Origin: a bacterium
Lineage (GTDB): Bacteria > Planctomycetota > UBA11346
DNA: 48,633 bases
NCBI GenBank assembly: GCA_020047915.1
Contig: JAIFND010000021.1
Coordinates: 1 to 48,633, forward strand
Reading direction: 5' to 3'
Shown here: piece after piece, positions 14,461-24,033 of the stretch
Layout: each line of letters starts with the position of its first letter
Position numbering within the stretch: the first letter of the stretch is position 1
Notes under the pieces: generated by a model
What the model saw: only the letters and a program-made list of their open reading frames with translations
What the model was told of the DNA's origin: nothing
Database searches by the model: none
Made by a program: the position numbers and the translations under genes

Positions 14461-16040
14461 GCGGAAGCCACGCCATGGACCTTGCCGTCTATTCACACAA
14501 CTACTGGCCGGAACCGACCGGAATCCCGTTCTACAATACCAGCATGTGCCGGTGGCTGGCACAGCGCCGGGGTTGGCGGGTCACAGTACGAACCGGCCTG
14601 CCGCACTATCCCTGGTGGCGTGTTCCGGAGACCTATGCCGCGCGCGACTACCGCCACGGCCGTGGCGATGAGATTGTGGACGGGGTGGAGGTTGAACGTG
14701 TACGGCACTATGTCCCGTCTCCTCCACCCTCCTGCCTGGCGCGCATGCGTCTCGATCTCAGCTGGTTGCTGGCGATCGCCTGGCGCAGCCTAGGTACACG
14801 CAAACGACCCGACGCCATCGTGCTCATCGCTCCGCCCTTCCTCATCGGACTGCTCGGCCTCTGGCTGCGCCTGCGCTGGCGCGTCCCGGTGATCTACCAC
14901 GTGCAGGATCTCCAGATCGATGCTGCCATCGAACTCGGCATGATGCCGCAGGCGATGGCCCGCCTGCTGTTGGCTTTCGAGCGGCTGATCCTCGGCAATG
15001 TCGATCTGGTGACGACCATCTCGCCGGCGATGCGTCGGCAGGTTGGCGCCAAGACCGATGGACGTCATGCGGTCGGCATGTTCCCCAACTGGGTCGATGA
15101 TCGTCGTGTGCGTCCGTGGACCGGCCCCAACCGCTTCCGCGCAGCCTGGGGCGTGGGACCGGAGACGACGGTGGCCATGTACGCCGGAAACCTCGGACGT
15201 AAGCAGGGGCTGGGCGTGCTCATCACCGCCGCCGCCCTGCTGCCTGCGCAGGTGACGGTGGTGATCGCCGGTGCCGGGGGCGAACGGGCCGCACTGGAAC
15301 AGCTTGCAGCCGTAACCGCACCTGGCCGGATCCGATTCTGCGATCTGGTGGATGCCGATGACCTGCCTGAATTCCTTTCTGCCGGCGACATCCATTGCGT
15401 GATCCAGCGTGCGGCGGTCGCCGAGGCGGTCATGCCCTCGAAACTGCTCAACATCATGGCGGTGGAGCGCCCGGTGGTGGTCACGGCCCGGGTTGGCACG
15501 GACTTGGCAGGGGTCGTGCAGGCGTCATCGGCCGGCCTCGTGGTCCCCCCCGACGATCCGAGCGCGCTGGCGACTGCCATCGCCAGCCTGGCCGGGGATC
15601 CCCGGCGTCGGACCCTGGCCGGGACGGCTGCCCGTATCTGGGTGGTATCAGCCTTCGGTATCGACCGGGTGCTGGCACGGTTCGCCGCCAAGCTACGTCT
15701 GCTTGCGGCTGACCCGGCTCAGCGACCAGGCGCAAAACGTACGCGTTGGGTCCATGCATCTCCCGAACGTACCATCGGTATGCGCAGGCAGCGCACCGGT
15801 GCCGAGGTCACCGTGGCGATCCCGGTTGCCAGCGGGGCCGTGATCATCGCTGCGACTCCACAGTCCCAGCTGATTCCGACCACGCCGGTGCCAGCCTTGA
15901 ACAGCACCGCAGCAGGACCGTCAGCCACGACTTCAGCCCCCTTCGCCTCCATCAGCAGAGGCAGATTGAGGAGCGGAGCCTCGAGGCCGGGCAATTCGAC
16001 TCCTGCCGTAAGCACGAAAGATCCATCGGCAAAGCCGTAG
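14457..16040 (+). CDS. GT4 glycosyltransferase (WcaI-like) with anomalous antisense tail
   Basis: This cytoplasmic retaining glycosyltransferase of the WcaI kind adds a sugar to the lipid-linked repeat. YSHNYWPEPTGIPFYN near the start and PSKLLNIMAVERPVV plus GLVVPPDDPSALA near residues 325-365 are typical donor-site segments; MYAGNLGRKQG marks the start of the C-terminal domain. The recognisable enzyme ends near residue 420 (about 15715). The frame has no stop there and continues 107 residues to 16040, antisense through the 3' end of the convergent gene 15719-18391. The tail is low in order-promoting sequence and looks like a shadow, so the original stop may have been lost by mutation or by a frameshift (a TGA sits at 15710 in another frame). 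ATGA overlap with the upstream gene sets the start. Confidence 0.85.
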   Translation: MSGSHAMDLAVYSHNYWPEPTGIPFYNTSMCRWLAQRRGWRVTVRTGLPHYPWWRVPETYAARDYRHGRGDEIVDGVEVERVRHYVPSPPPSCLARMRLDLSWLLAIAWRSLGTRKRPDAIVLIAPPFLIGLLGLWLRLRWRVPVIYHVQDLQIDAAIELGMMPQAMARLLLAFERLILGNVDLVTTISPAMRRQVGAKTDGRHAVGMFPNWVDDRRVRPWTGPNRFRAAWGVGPETTVAMYAGNLGRKQGLGVLITAAALLPAQVTVVIAGAGGERAALEQLAAVTAPGRIRFCDLVDADDLPEFLSAGDIHCVIQRAAVAEAVMPSKLLNIMAVERPVVVTARVGTDLAGVVQASSAGLVVPPDDPSALATAIASLAGDPRRRTLAGTAARIWVVSAFGIDRVLARFAAKLRLLAADPAQRPGAKRTRWVHASPERTIGMRRQRTGAEVTVAIPVASGAVIIAATPQSQLIPTTPVPALNSTAAGPSATTSAPFASISRGRLRSGASRPGNSTPAVSTKDPSAKP

Positions 16041-18391
16041 TCCCAGGTCACCAGCGCCCGGGGCGCTGCTGCGGAACGACCGCCGATGCGGAAGGCGCCC
16101 TCCCCTCCCGTCCAGACGAGGTCGGCGACCTCGCGGCCGCTCCACCACAGGCCATCGGCGTAGCGCCCATACAGGCAGGCATGGGTGAGGTCATCGCTGT
16201 CCACCACGCCGTTGTTCCCTGGCGGTCCCCCCTCGAAATGCGTGTTATGCTGGGAGAGCAGGATGGTGCCGGTGGCCAGGGCCCACAATGCCGACGGAGC
16301 GCCTCCGATGCGGCAATTGCTTGCGGTCGGCGGCGATCCGGGAGCACCCCAGAAGACCAGTCCGTAAAGCCCATCCCGCTTCCAGGCGATCTGTCCGGGC
16401 AGTTCCCACAGTCCGGCCTCGGTTCGACAGGGGATCACCGCCGGAGCTGCGACCGGGAGACGGGCAGCGCGTAACGCCTCGTGGGTCCAGGACGCCGGAA
16501 TGCCACGTGCAGCCGTTGGGAACTTCCTGTCGCCGAGCGGAACCAGTTCACGCAGCGCGCGCCTGGCCCACTCGTCGCTGTTGACCAGATGGGGCATGAG
16601 AGTCGCCACACCGCTACCGGTGGCAGGCATGTGCGTCAGCGTCCACCGCGCCGCGGCCAACGGGAAGATCTCACGTGCGAGCCGGGTTCCGGGCCAACCC
16701 TGATCGGCGAACGAGAACACCTTGCGGCTCATCATCGCGGTGGGACCGACGAGGCTTCCGTCCGGCTGCGGCAGCCAATGACAGGAACTGAATTCCAGAT
16801 TGCGTGCGATGGCCGTGTGCAGCAAGGCCAGCACGGCTGGATCGGGATCGGGAAGATCACGATAATCGCGCCACGCTTCGACCAGGCAGGTCCCGGAGAT
16901 GGCATCGTAGTTACCGTCCGGGCCATACTCCTCGAGAAACCAGCCGGCGGGATGCTGACCTAGCTTGCGGTTCGAAATGGCAGGCCGATCCAGCAATTCG
17001 CGGACCTGGCGTTCGAACCAGCGCCGGAAGCGCAGTTCACCGGTGGCACGATGAACCATGAGATGGGCTAGCGTGATGTGCCACATCTGATTCGTCTGAT
17101 AACCGCGATGATCAGCCAGCCGATCACCCACCGCTATGAGGCCATCACGCCATATCGACTCCGTTTCAGGATCGAGGTATTCACGCAGCAGAACATAGGG
17201 ACCAGCCAGCGATCCGAGATAGACGAAGAACGCATGGGTCATGGGATATCCGCTACGCGCGATGTCACCCTCGCGTATCAGATCGTCCCCCTGCAGGCGC
17301 GACAGGTGATGGAAGGCGAGCAGCACCGCACGCGTCACCAGCGAGGCGTTGGCGTGGGCCGGATTCAACTCCGATCCAGCGGTCACCGCTGTGGCTAGAC
17401 CGAGTGCATCGAAGCTGGACAGGGCGGGACCGTGCAGGGTACGGTCGGTTGCACCGCCCAGACTGCCGAAGCCACGAGCGGAGGGATCGGTGACCTGCGC
17501 CACACAAGCGGCCCGTAGTCCGGAGAGTGGTGCATAGGCGCCATAAAGCTGGAGGACCGCGAGCGGTTCGGCGATGACCTCCGGCGCTTGGGCAGGGAAG
17601 TTCAGGCGTGGGTCGAGGTCTCGCTGCGCCGCCGCCACCATCCAGTTTCGCGCCCGGGCCTGCAGCGGACCCATGACGATGCGGCCGGCCGCCTCGCTGG
17701 TGCCGCCTCGCAGATCCTCTGCGGCAACGGCATCGGGACAGAGCAGGCCAGGAATGCCATCGACAGCCAGGGCCTTGCTGCCGGCTGACATGCGGATGCG
17801 AACTGCAGTTCCGACCGGCAGTTCGGACCAACGCCACAGCTGACGTTCACCCTCGGCGACACCCGGCAGGGCAACACCGGCCGCATCGTTGAGTTCGATG
17901 CTGCCGCCGCCGATAGCCTCCATCAGCACCTCGCGGGTGCCGGACGGGATCCACAACCAACCCTCCAGGCCGCCCGCGCCAACCGGCGCTAGGGCCATCT
18001 CGCCGCGCATCCCCCAAGCCTGCGTCGCCGGCAGCGAAAGGACAATGCGGTCTCCGTTGCGCCCACCCTGCAGCGAAACACGCCAGACACCGGCTGGTCC
18101 GGGAGGAACGGCCAAGGAGAGGCGGTCCTTGCCATCACCCAGTTCGCTCAACGCGACGGTGCGCCCAGACGGATCGACCACCTTGAACAGGGTGATCGGC
18201 GTAGCCTCGCCATCTGGACCAGACCTCGTCGTGCGCGTCACCGCCACCAGGCCTGGACCGGGGGCCGGATACCGTGCCAACACACCGAGGCCGGCTACCC
18301 CCCCGCCCATCCGCCACAACCCACCTTCGACCTCCAGGCCGGCCATCACCGAGGTCAAGGAGAGGATGATCGGCCAACGGGGGGTATTCAT
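15719..18391 (-). CDS. Large exported protein, possible alpha/alpha-toroid polysaccharide lyase/hydrolase
   Basis: This 890-residue protein is encoded last in the leftward exopolysaccharide operon, its ATG overlapping the flippase stop by 4 bp. A short hydrophobic N-terminus (about 6-18) may be a signal peptide. The first 250 residues look beta-rich; about 260-560 is helical with repeated Trp/His/Tyr patterns (for example NQMWHITLAHLMVH, GWFLEEYGPDGNYDAISG, NLEFSSCHWLPQPDGS) that resemble (alpha/alpha) toroid lyases; the C-terminal third is again beta-rich, as in heparinase- or alginate-lyase-like enzymes. I cannot name the family. A lyase that trims or releases the polymer is common in such operons and is my best guess. 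The 3' end overlaps the convergent glycosyltransferase frame by 322 bp. Confidence 0.6.
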   Translation of the reverse strand: MNTPRWPIILSLTSVMAGLEVEGGLWRMGGGVAGLGVLARYPAPGPGLVAVTRTTRSGPDGEATPITLFKVVDPSGRTVALSELGDGKDRLSLAVPPGPAGVWRVSLQGGRNGDRIVLSLPATQAWGMRGEMALAPVGAGGLEGWLWIPSGTREVLMEAIGGGSIELNDAAGVALPGVAEGERQLWRWSELPVGTAVRIRMSAGSKALAVDGIPGLLCPDAVAAEDLRGGTSEAAGRIVMGPLQARARNWMVAAAQRDLDPRLNFPAQAPEVIAEPLAVLQLYGAYAPLSGLRAACVAQVTDPSARGFGSLGGATDRTLHGPALSSFDALGLATAVTAGSELNPAHANASLVTRAVLLAFHHLSRLQGDDLIREGDIARSGYPMTHAFFVYLGSLAGPYVLLREYLDPETESIWRDGLIAVGDRLADHRGYQTNQMWHITLAHLMVHRATGELRFRRWFERQVRELLDRPAISNRKLGQHPAGWFLEEYGPDGNYDAISGTCLVEAWRDYRDLPDPDPAVLALLHTAIARNLEFSSCHWLPQPDGSLVGPTAMMSRKVFSFADQGWPGTRLAREIFPLAAARWTLTHMPATGSGVATLMPHLVNSDEWARRALRELVPLGDRKFPTAARGIPASWTHEALRAARLPVAAPAVIPCRTEAGLWELPGQIAWKRDGLYGLVFWGAPGSPPTASNCRIGGAPSALWALATGTILLSQHNTHFEGGPPGNNGVVDSDDLTHACLYGRYADGLWWSGREVADLVWTGGEGAFRIGGRSAAAPRALVTWDYGFADGSFVLTAGVELPGLEAPLLNLPLLMEAKGAEVVADGPAAVLFKAGTGVVGISWDCGVAAMITAPLATGIATVTSAPVRCLRIPMVRSGDAWTQRVRFAPGR

Positions 18392-19590
18392 GGCAACTCC
18401 AGGGTTTTGTGGGGCATCGTCCGTCTGACTACCACCACGGCGATCAAGAGGATGACCAGCGCTTCACCGGCCAGGGCCATGACCACTGCCGAGGCTTGGC
18501 CGGTCCGGCCGGCAAGCAGGACCGCGGCGAGGATCAGCATCGAATCGAGGCTGCTGATCTGGAGGATGCGGGGAAAGGCCGCGAGCGACTCCAGATGGGC
18601 CTTGGCCAGGGCGAACCCCAAGCGCAGAGCGATCGCTGCGACCAACCAGCCGAGCAGGCCGGCAGCCTCACGCCAGCGCTCGCCCCAGATCAGCACCATC
18701 GTCTGCGGACCGGCGAAAAGCAGGACGATGACCAGGGGAGCGACGATGAGGGTCAGCCTCCGGATCTCGCGGCGAGAGACGGCATGGAACACGGTCGCAT
18801 CCCCCCGCGCCGCCAACAGACGTGGCAGGCTCTCCAGGAGGATCAGCGGCAGCACCAGCACGCCGAGCTGCGCAGCTATGCGGTTGGCAAAGGCGAAGCT
18901 GCCTGCCGAGACGGTGCCGACGTACTGGCCGATGGCGATGGCTGCGCAGTTGACCTCGATGCCGACCAGCAGCGATATGCAGAGGGTCATGAGCAGGCGA
19001 CGCAACAGACCCCGAGGCATACGCCAACCACCACCTTCCGGCCGTGGTTCGAGATGGGCCAGCAGAAGCACCGAGGCGAGCACCGCCACCACTTCGCCCG
19101 CAACCAGACTCCACATGCCGGCACCGAGCAGGGCCGAGCCGACCAGGGCGAGGCTGCGGGCGCCACCCTCGATGGCGTAGGCTGCCGCGATCGCACCGCT
19201 GCGCCCCGCGCGCGACAGCAGGGTGACGCGCATGTTGGCCATCACCCGCAACAGAGCGAGCGGGGCAAGGCAGGCGAGAGGGGCGACTGCGACATGCAGC
19301 CCAACAAGCGGCAGGACGACGATCGCCACCATGCACCCAAGGAAGGAGCCGAGCAGCAGCCAGTTGCGCAGGATCGCAGCGGTGACAGGTGCATCGAGTC
19401 CGTCCTGGAGCGCCAGACGGGCGTGATCCGAGGACTGGAACGGGGACACGACCCCGACAAGCGAGGCGGCGACGACGAATACGCCGATCTGCTCGGGAAC
19501 GAGCAGGAATCCGACCAACAACTGCGTGATGACGGCCAGTGCCCGATTGCCCACGTTCGCCAGGAGGATCCAGGGCAGCGCCACCACCAT
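18388..19590 (-). CDS. Wzx-like polysaccharide flippase
   Basis: This 400-residue protein is strongly hydrophobic, with about 10-12 transmembrane segments, and has the look of the MOP/Wzx superfamily: an N-terminal helix containing ANVGNRALAVITQLL, a loop with AASLVGVVSPFQ, and a mid-protein FANRIAAQLGVLVLPLI segment. It would move lipid-linked repeat units across the inner membrane. The length is at the short end for Wzx (usually 400-500). It overlaps the upstream glycosyltransferase by one base and the downstream toroid-like protein by 4 bp, so it is translationally coupled in the leftward operon. Confidence 0.8.
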   Translation of the reverse strand: MVVALPWILLANVGNRALAVITQLLVGFLLVPEQIGVFVVAASLVGVVSPFQSSDHARLALQDGLDAPVTAAILRNWLLLGSFLGCMVAIVVLPLVGLHVAVAPLACLAPLALLRVMANMRVTLLSRAGRSGAIAAAYAIEGGARSLALVGSALLGAGMWSLVAGEVVAVLASVLLLAHLEPRPEGGGWRMPRGLLRRLLMTLCISLLVGIEVNCAAIAIGQYVGTVSAGSFAFANRIAAQLGVLVLPLILLESLPRLLAARGDATVFHAVSRREIRRLTLIVAPLVIVLLFAGPQTMVLIWGERWREAAGLLGWLVAAIALRLGFALAKAHLESLAAFPRILQISSLDSMLILAAVLLAGRTGQASAVVMALAGEALVILLIAVVVVRRTMPHKTLELP

Positions 19591-20585
19591 CAGCCCTGGT
19601 AAACGTTCAGCAGACGCGCGGCGCAGGTCCGATCGTTGAATCGCTCAGCGACATGCGTCGAGACCTGTCCAGGATCGCTATCGTCATACGCCGCGAGGAT
19701 GGCTGCGCGGATGCCTTCCACCGAAAACGGATCGACGAGATGGCCGATACCGGCAAAATAATCGGGAGGGCCACCGTTCCTGGTGATGACCACACCGCAA
19801 CCGCGCGCTCCGGCTTCAAGCGCCGACAGTCCCGTGCCCTCATGCAGGCTGGGCAGGGCGAAAACCCGCGAACGGTAATAGAGTTCATCGCGCTCGACGG
19901 CGCTGAGGAATCCACGTATGCGGATACCGGGGAACGGTCGTGCCGCCGCGATGATGCCCGGCAAGGTTTCCGCCGAGCAAGATCCGGCGATGGTCAACGG
20001 CAGACCGGTCGGACCAACCGCCGCGATCAACCGCAGCACGTTCTTCCGTGGCTGGTCGAAGGCACTGAGATGGAAGACCCCTTCACGTCCGCGCGCCACG
20101 GCCCGGAAGCGGTCAACGCCGTCCAGATCGATGCCCAGAGGTACCAGATGCACCTTGCCCGGAGCGATGCCCAGGCCCTGAACGACCCGTTCCCGCTCAT
20201 GCCGCGAACGCACCACGACCGCATCGGCGAGGATGGCTTGGCGACGGAACTCACCCTGCACGCTGAACAGCCGGCTGCTGATCGTGCCCAGCCAGGCGGC
20301 CAGACGATAGGCGGTTTGTCCCTGGTTGGAGTCGATGATCGTAGAGAAGACCAGGCGTCGCGGTGCAGCCTGGCGTACGGCTTCGATGCCCGACAACTGC
20401 AAACCGCCGTAGAAGAAATGTACGACATCGAGGGATCCGTGCCCGACCGGCGACCACGGCGACAGCAATTCGACCTGATGCCCGAGTGCGACCAAGCCTC
20501 GACTTTTGAGCAGCGCCTCCTGACGCACGCCACTGCCCCGCGAAAAGCAGTAATGCGCCGGCAGCAGGAAGCCGATTCGGCTCAC
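19590..20585 (-). CDS. GT4 family glycosyltransferase
   Basis: This 331-residue GT-B enzyme carries an N-terminal PAHYCFSRGSGVRQEALL acceptor-domain start, VHLVPLGIDLD at the domain junction, and a donor-site region ALPSLHEGTGLSALEAGARG with the Glu-x7-Glu pattern typical of GT4 retaining transferases. It probably adds one sugar of the repeat unit in the cytoplasm. The start is GTG at 20585, six bases after the Wza-like stop, with no strong ribosome site, consistent with coupling to the upstream gene. Confidence 0.82.
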   Translation of the reverse strand: MSRIGFLLPAHYCFSRGSGVRQEALLKSRGLVALGHQVELLSPWSPVGHGSLDVVHFFYGGLQLSGIEAVRQAAPRRLVFSTIIDSNQGQTAYRLAAWLGTISSRLFSVQGEFRRQAILADAVVVRSRHERERVVQGLGIAPGKVHLVPLGIDLDGVDRFRAVARGREGVFHLSAFDQPRKNVLRLIAAVGPTGLPLTIAGSCSAETLPGIIAAARPFPGIRIRGFLSAVERDELYYRSRVFALPSLHEGTGLSALEAGARGCGVVITRNGGPPDYFAGIGHLVDPFSVEGIRAAILAAYDDSDPGQVSTHVAERFNDRTCAARLLNVYQG

Positions 20586-20591
20586 AGAAGC

Positions 20592-21446
20592 TCAGAACCG
20601 GCGTTCGGGGACATGCAGCATGTCGCCGGGGCGGAGGACCGGATCGGCCGCATCGCCAGCGAGGATGGCCACGACGTCAATCGACTGCACCGGCTGACCG
20701 GCACGCAGCAACTGCACCTGGGACATGCGGGCATAGGCAGCGAAGCCGCCGGCGGCACTGAGCGCCCGCGCCACGGTCAGGTTGGCCTGGTTGGATGGCA
20801 CGCTGCCGGGCTGCTTGACCTGGCCGGTCACGTAGAGGCGTTCAAGGCGGGAAACCATGATCAGATCATTGGGCAGCAGCGCCACATCGCCTGGTGGTTC
20901 GCCATCCACCTGCACGGGAAGCACGACTGATCCGCCGCGACCATCCTCGCGCATGACCGCGATGTTGCGGCGGTCTGCATCGTCGAGCAGGCCGCCTGCC
21001 TCACTGATCGCCCGCATGGCGGTTGCAGACATCGCCGGGTTCAATGGAAAGGCTCCGGGTCTGGCCACCCCGCCCATGACGTAGAAGCGCCGGATTCCAT
21101 ACTCCTTGATCGTGACGGTGACCAAGGCGCGGTTGAGGTATTTCGCTTCCAGCCGTTCCTGCAGGAGGCGGGCCAAGGCATCACTGCTGGTGGCGGGAAG
21201 GATGGCGATACGTCCGATCAACGGAAACGGCACCGTGCCTTCACCCGGGACACGCACATCGATGCTGAGATCAGGATTCTCATAGACCGTGATGTGCAGC
21301 AGATCACCTGGTTGAAGGACGTCCCCGGCCACACGTGCCGGGAGCGGTTCGACCATGGCTGACAGCCTCGCCGTCTCCTGGGCCGGCGCAGGCGTGGCCA
21401 GGAGAATAAGGACGATGACCACGGTGACGATGTGCGGGACAGACAT
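20592..21446 (-). CDS. Wza-type polysaccharide export protein
   Basis: This 284-residue protein has a signal peptide ending APAQ (about residue 23). A Poly_export domain follows (LQPGDLLHITVYENPDLSID onward, about 42-125). Two SLBB domains come next, introduced by YVMGGVARPGAFPL (about 132) and VTGQVKQPGSVPS (about 210). The end is RPGDMLHVPERRF. It forms the periplasmic/outer-membrane channel for polymer secretion with the Wzc-like protein encoded at 39242-41392. No lipobox cysteine is visible, unlike E. coli Wza, and the C-terminal amphipathic outer-membrane helix is missing, as in short Wza relatives that may need a separate beta-barrel; one is encoded at 29693-30958. Confidence 0.88.
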   Translation of the reverse strand: MSVPHIVTVVIVLILLATPAPAQETARLSAMVEPLPARVAGDVLQPGDLLHITVYENPDLSIDVRVPGEGTVPFPLIGRIAILPATSSDALARLLQERLEAKYLNRALVTVTIKEYGIRRFYVMGGVARPGAFPLNPAMSATAMRAISEAGGLLDDADRRNIAVMREDGRGGSVVLPVQVDGEPPGDVALLPNDLIMVSRLERLYVTGQVKQPGSVPSNQANLTVARALSAAGGFAAYARMSQVQLLRAGQPVQSIDVVAILAGDAADPVLRPGDMLHVPERRF

Positions 21447-21543
21447 GGGGAAGATCGATCCAGGATGGTGAGTCAGAAGCTGTGAGTGTAACGGGGGATG
21501 CGAAAAGACCGGCTTCGAGACGACATCCCTACATCAGCAGTGT

Positions 21544-22719
21544 TCATGCCGGAACCAGATCGGCAGACATCGAGGGCCGGAAGGCCAGTGAACCGATCCG
21601 TGCCGCAGCAGCAGAGATATGGAAGTTGCGCAGGAAGGTCGGCCGAGCCTGGCTGCGACAGGAACTGGTCACCGATGCCCCGGAGGTAATCCAGCGTGAG
21701 AGCAGACTGGTGACTCCGACAACGGTGTCCGGAGCGACCAGTCCGGCGCCACCATCGACCACCTCGCGCCAGATGTTGACCTGATCCGTGGTCAGCACCG
21801 GACAACCACAAGCCAAAGCCTCGGCCACGACCAAGCCGAAATTCTCCTGGTGACTGGGCAGGCAGAAGGCCTCGGCCGTACGGAATGCCCCCCATTTTCC
21901 AGCTCCGCTCAGCATGCCTGGCCAACTCACCCGTCCGGCGATGCCCAATTCACCTGCCATCACCTGCAAGCGGGCCTTGCTGCCGTCATCATCCGGACCG
22001 GCCATGACCAGATGCCAGGTCGGGTCGCTAGAGCAGGCTTTGGCGAAGGCCCGCAGGAGCAGGTCGCAACCCTTCTTTTCATGAAGGCGCGAGAGGAACA
22101 GCAGGACCCGCCGCCCGGCAGCCGCGGGAACCCGGCAGAGGAATTCAGCGATCTGTCCTGGATAGGGCGGAGGTGGTTCATCGATGCCGTAGCCGACCAC
22201 CCGCTCGACGACATGGTAGGGCCAGAAAGAGTCGCGAGCCAGGCTGCGCTCCTGCTCGCAGGTGAAGCACACCGCCGCGGCGTCCCGCAGCACCCGGTAG
22301 TCGGCCAACCACCAGTAGAGCATCTTTTTGATATGCTTGAACGGGTACTGCTTCCTGAACCAGGGGTCGAGCATGCCATGCGGAAAAACCAGATAGGGTA
22401 TACCCAACTGACGTAGCGCCCGCCAGGCGCCGAAACTGTGGTACTGCCACAGGCCATTGATGATCACGGCATCGAACTCGGCGGCATGCTGGCGCAGCCA
22501 CGGGGTATAGCAGGGAGAGTAGGCGAACTTGCCACGCCCCGGTCCGAGGGCGACCCAGCTGAATGGCAGATGCTCGGCGCTGAAGGCGACCGGAGAATCA
22601 AGGCTGGCGACGGTGGTGAGATCACCCCGTTTGCGGCGCTCACGAGCCAAGGCTGTAATGCCAGCGATGACTCCGCCAGAGCATGGATCGATGGTCGAAA
22701 CCAGTTCAAGGTAATGCAT
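21544..22719 (-). CDS. GT4 family glycosyltransferase
   Basis: This 391-residue GT-B enzyme starts MHYLELVSTIDPCSGGVIAG, has the PHGMLDPWFRKQYPFKH segment seen in many capsule GT4 enzymes, a FLSRLHEKKGCDLLLRAFA block at the start of the donor domain, and SHQENFGLVVAEALACGCPV with the conserved Glu-x7-Glu near residue 295. The ATG at 22719 is preferred over a farther in-frame codon at 22827 because the protein start resembles the family there; it overlaps the upstream gene by 14 bp. The last 30 residues (after FLRNFHIS) are variable. It is the second gene of the leftward operon. Confidence 0.87.
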   Translation of the reverse strand: MHYLELVSTIDPCSGGVIAGITALARERRKRGDLTTVASLDSPVAFSAEHLPFSWVALGPGRGKFAYSPCYTPWLRQHAAEFDAVIINGLWQYHSFGAWRALRQLGIPYLVFPHGMLDPWFRKQYPFKHIKKMLYWWLADYRVLRDAAAVCFTCEQERSLARDSFWPYHVVERVVGYGIDEPPPPYPGQIAEFLCRVPAAAGRRVLLFLSRLHEKKGCDLLLRAFAKACSSDPTWHLVMAGPDDDGSKARLQVMAGELGIAGRVSWPGMLSGAGKWGAFRTAEAFCLPSHQENFGLVVAEALACGCPVLTTDQVNIWREVVDGGAGLVAPDTVVGVTSLLSRWITSGASVTSSCRSQARPTFLRNFHISAAAARIGSLAFRPSMSADLVPA

Positions 22720-23914
22720 GGGACTTCTGCTCAGGGGCTGCGTCGGCACAGCCCACACCCTGGAAGCGCCGCACCTCCGTTTCATCGTGTGCGTCCAGCG
22801 GATCGAGGATGCGATGACACAGACCAAGCACCCGCTCAGCCATAGCCGTGGTGGTCAATGGCGCGACCACGGCATGGGCGGCCAGCGCCATGCAGGCGTA
22901 GGCGGTGGCAGACAGATCGTCGAAGCGCCCCAAGGCTGCGGCGATGCCGGGAATCGCCCGGTCCTCGCTGCCGCGTGGAGCAGGAAACCCGATGCCGTTA
23001 TAGCCATCCTGCCAGACCCAGAACTCAGGCATGTGCCGACGCGGGTCAGCACAGGCGATCACCGGCAAGCCATAACCGAAGGCCGTGTTTATCGACAGCC
23101 CCATGGCGAGCGGATGGATCACGGCAACGGCACTGCGCAGCAGGTGGTCAAGTTCGGCGGCCCCGTAGATGCTTCCGGCGAAGACCACGGCAGTGCCGAG
23201 ATCCTGCGCCAGCAGGCGCAGCGCCGGGGTCTCCGGACCTTCACCGATCAACAGCAGGCTGCGCCTGCCGCCAGCCTGACGATAGGCGGCGAAACCACGG
23301 ATTGCCAGATCGAAGCGGTTCTTGCCTACGTGCCGACCGAGGCAGACCAGCGGACCGCAGGCCTGCCGGTTGGCGAGGTCATCGCCGCCGGGCACCGTCG
23401 GCAGGCGCGCCAGGCCGTTGTCGAGCCAGGTCAGCCGATTGGCGCCATGGCCCAAGCGGAGGTAATGCTCAGCCTCGCGCCTGGTATAGAGGATCAGGCC
23501 GTCGAAGGCCCGATGCCACCACGGCTTGATCAGCGAAGGCAACCAACCGGCATCGGCCCCGCGGAACTGACTCAACGCCACCAGCGGACGCCGACCGCCA
23601 AGCCGGCGGATCGCAAGCAGGCGGTGCGCCACCAGCACATGCGGATCACCAGGCACGACGACCAGCGCTGCGTCCTCGGCGAGATCGCGGATGGCCGGCC
23701 ATTGCAACTGGGCGCCCAGCCAGGTCGGCTTCCATCCGACCTCCACCCGGCGGTAGGGGGCGCAGCGCGTATCGTTGGCCGGCGCACCGGGAAGTCCCGC
23801 CGCATGCGCCACCACCACCTGACCCGGCCAGCGTTCGGCCATGGTTGAAAAGAAGCCCCGACGGTATTCGGGCAGGGCCGGCTGGACGATGAGCAGTGTG
23901 TTAGGGGTTGGCAT
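22706..23914 (-). CDS. GT4-like glycosyltransferase, first gene of the leftward operon
   Basis: This 402-residue protein has a GT-B layout: LLIVQPALPEYRRGFFSTM at the N-terminus, VCLGRHVGKNRFDLAIRGFA at the start of the donor domain and SLLLIGEGPETPALR. Instead of the common E-x7-E it has MGLSINTAFGYGLPVIACAD, where the first Glu is replaced (Leu-Ser-Ile); a similar change is seen in some capsular transferases. ATG 23914 is chosen because the frame upstream (to 24064) is the antisense of the divergent acyltransferase. The promoter gap of 119 bp to the rightward operon holds a GGGG-type motif near its centre. Confidence 0.78.
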   Translation of the reverse strand: MPTPNTLLIVQPALPEYRRGFFSTMAERWPGQVVVAHAAGLPGAPANDTRCAPYRRVEVGWKPTWLGAQLQWPAIRDLAEDAALVVVPGDPHVLVAHRLLAIRRLGGRRPLVALSQFRGADAGWLPSLIKPWWHRAFDGLILYTRREAEHYLRLGHGANRLTWLDNGLARLPTVPGGDDLANRQACGPLVCLGRHVGKNRFDLAIRGFAAYRQAGGRRSLLLIGEGPETPALRLLAQDLGTAVVFAGSIYGAAELDHLLRSAVAVIHPLAMGLSINTAFGYGLPVIACADPRRHMPEFWVWQDGYNGIGFPAPRGSEDRAIPGIAAALGRFDDLSATAYACMALAAHAVVAPLTTTAMAERVLGLCHRILDPLDAHDETEVRRFQGVGCADAAPEQKSHALP

Positions 23915-23968
23915 GCAGGGTGGGCCGGTGAGGAACGTCACGCTAATCGCACCCAACCGGATGACCTT

Positions 23969-23988
23969 GGGGTCAACACCTAATCCCC
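23969..23988. promoter_or_regulatory. GGGGTNANNACC-type site in the central divergent promoter
   Basis: GGGGTCAACACC (23969-23980) followed by ATCCCC (23983-23988) lies 55 bp from the start codon of the leftward operon (23914) and 54 bp from that of the rightward operon (24034). A single site at the midpoint could serve both polysaccharide operons. Confidence 0.4.
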
Positions 23989-24033
23989 AGATCACCGTAC
24001 GGCAGCACAGTCCCATGGCCAAGCGCATCCCGC

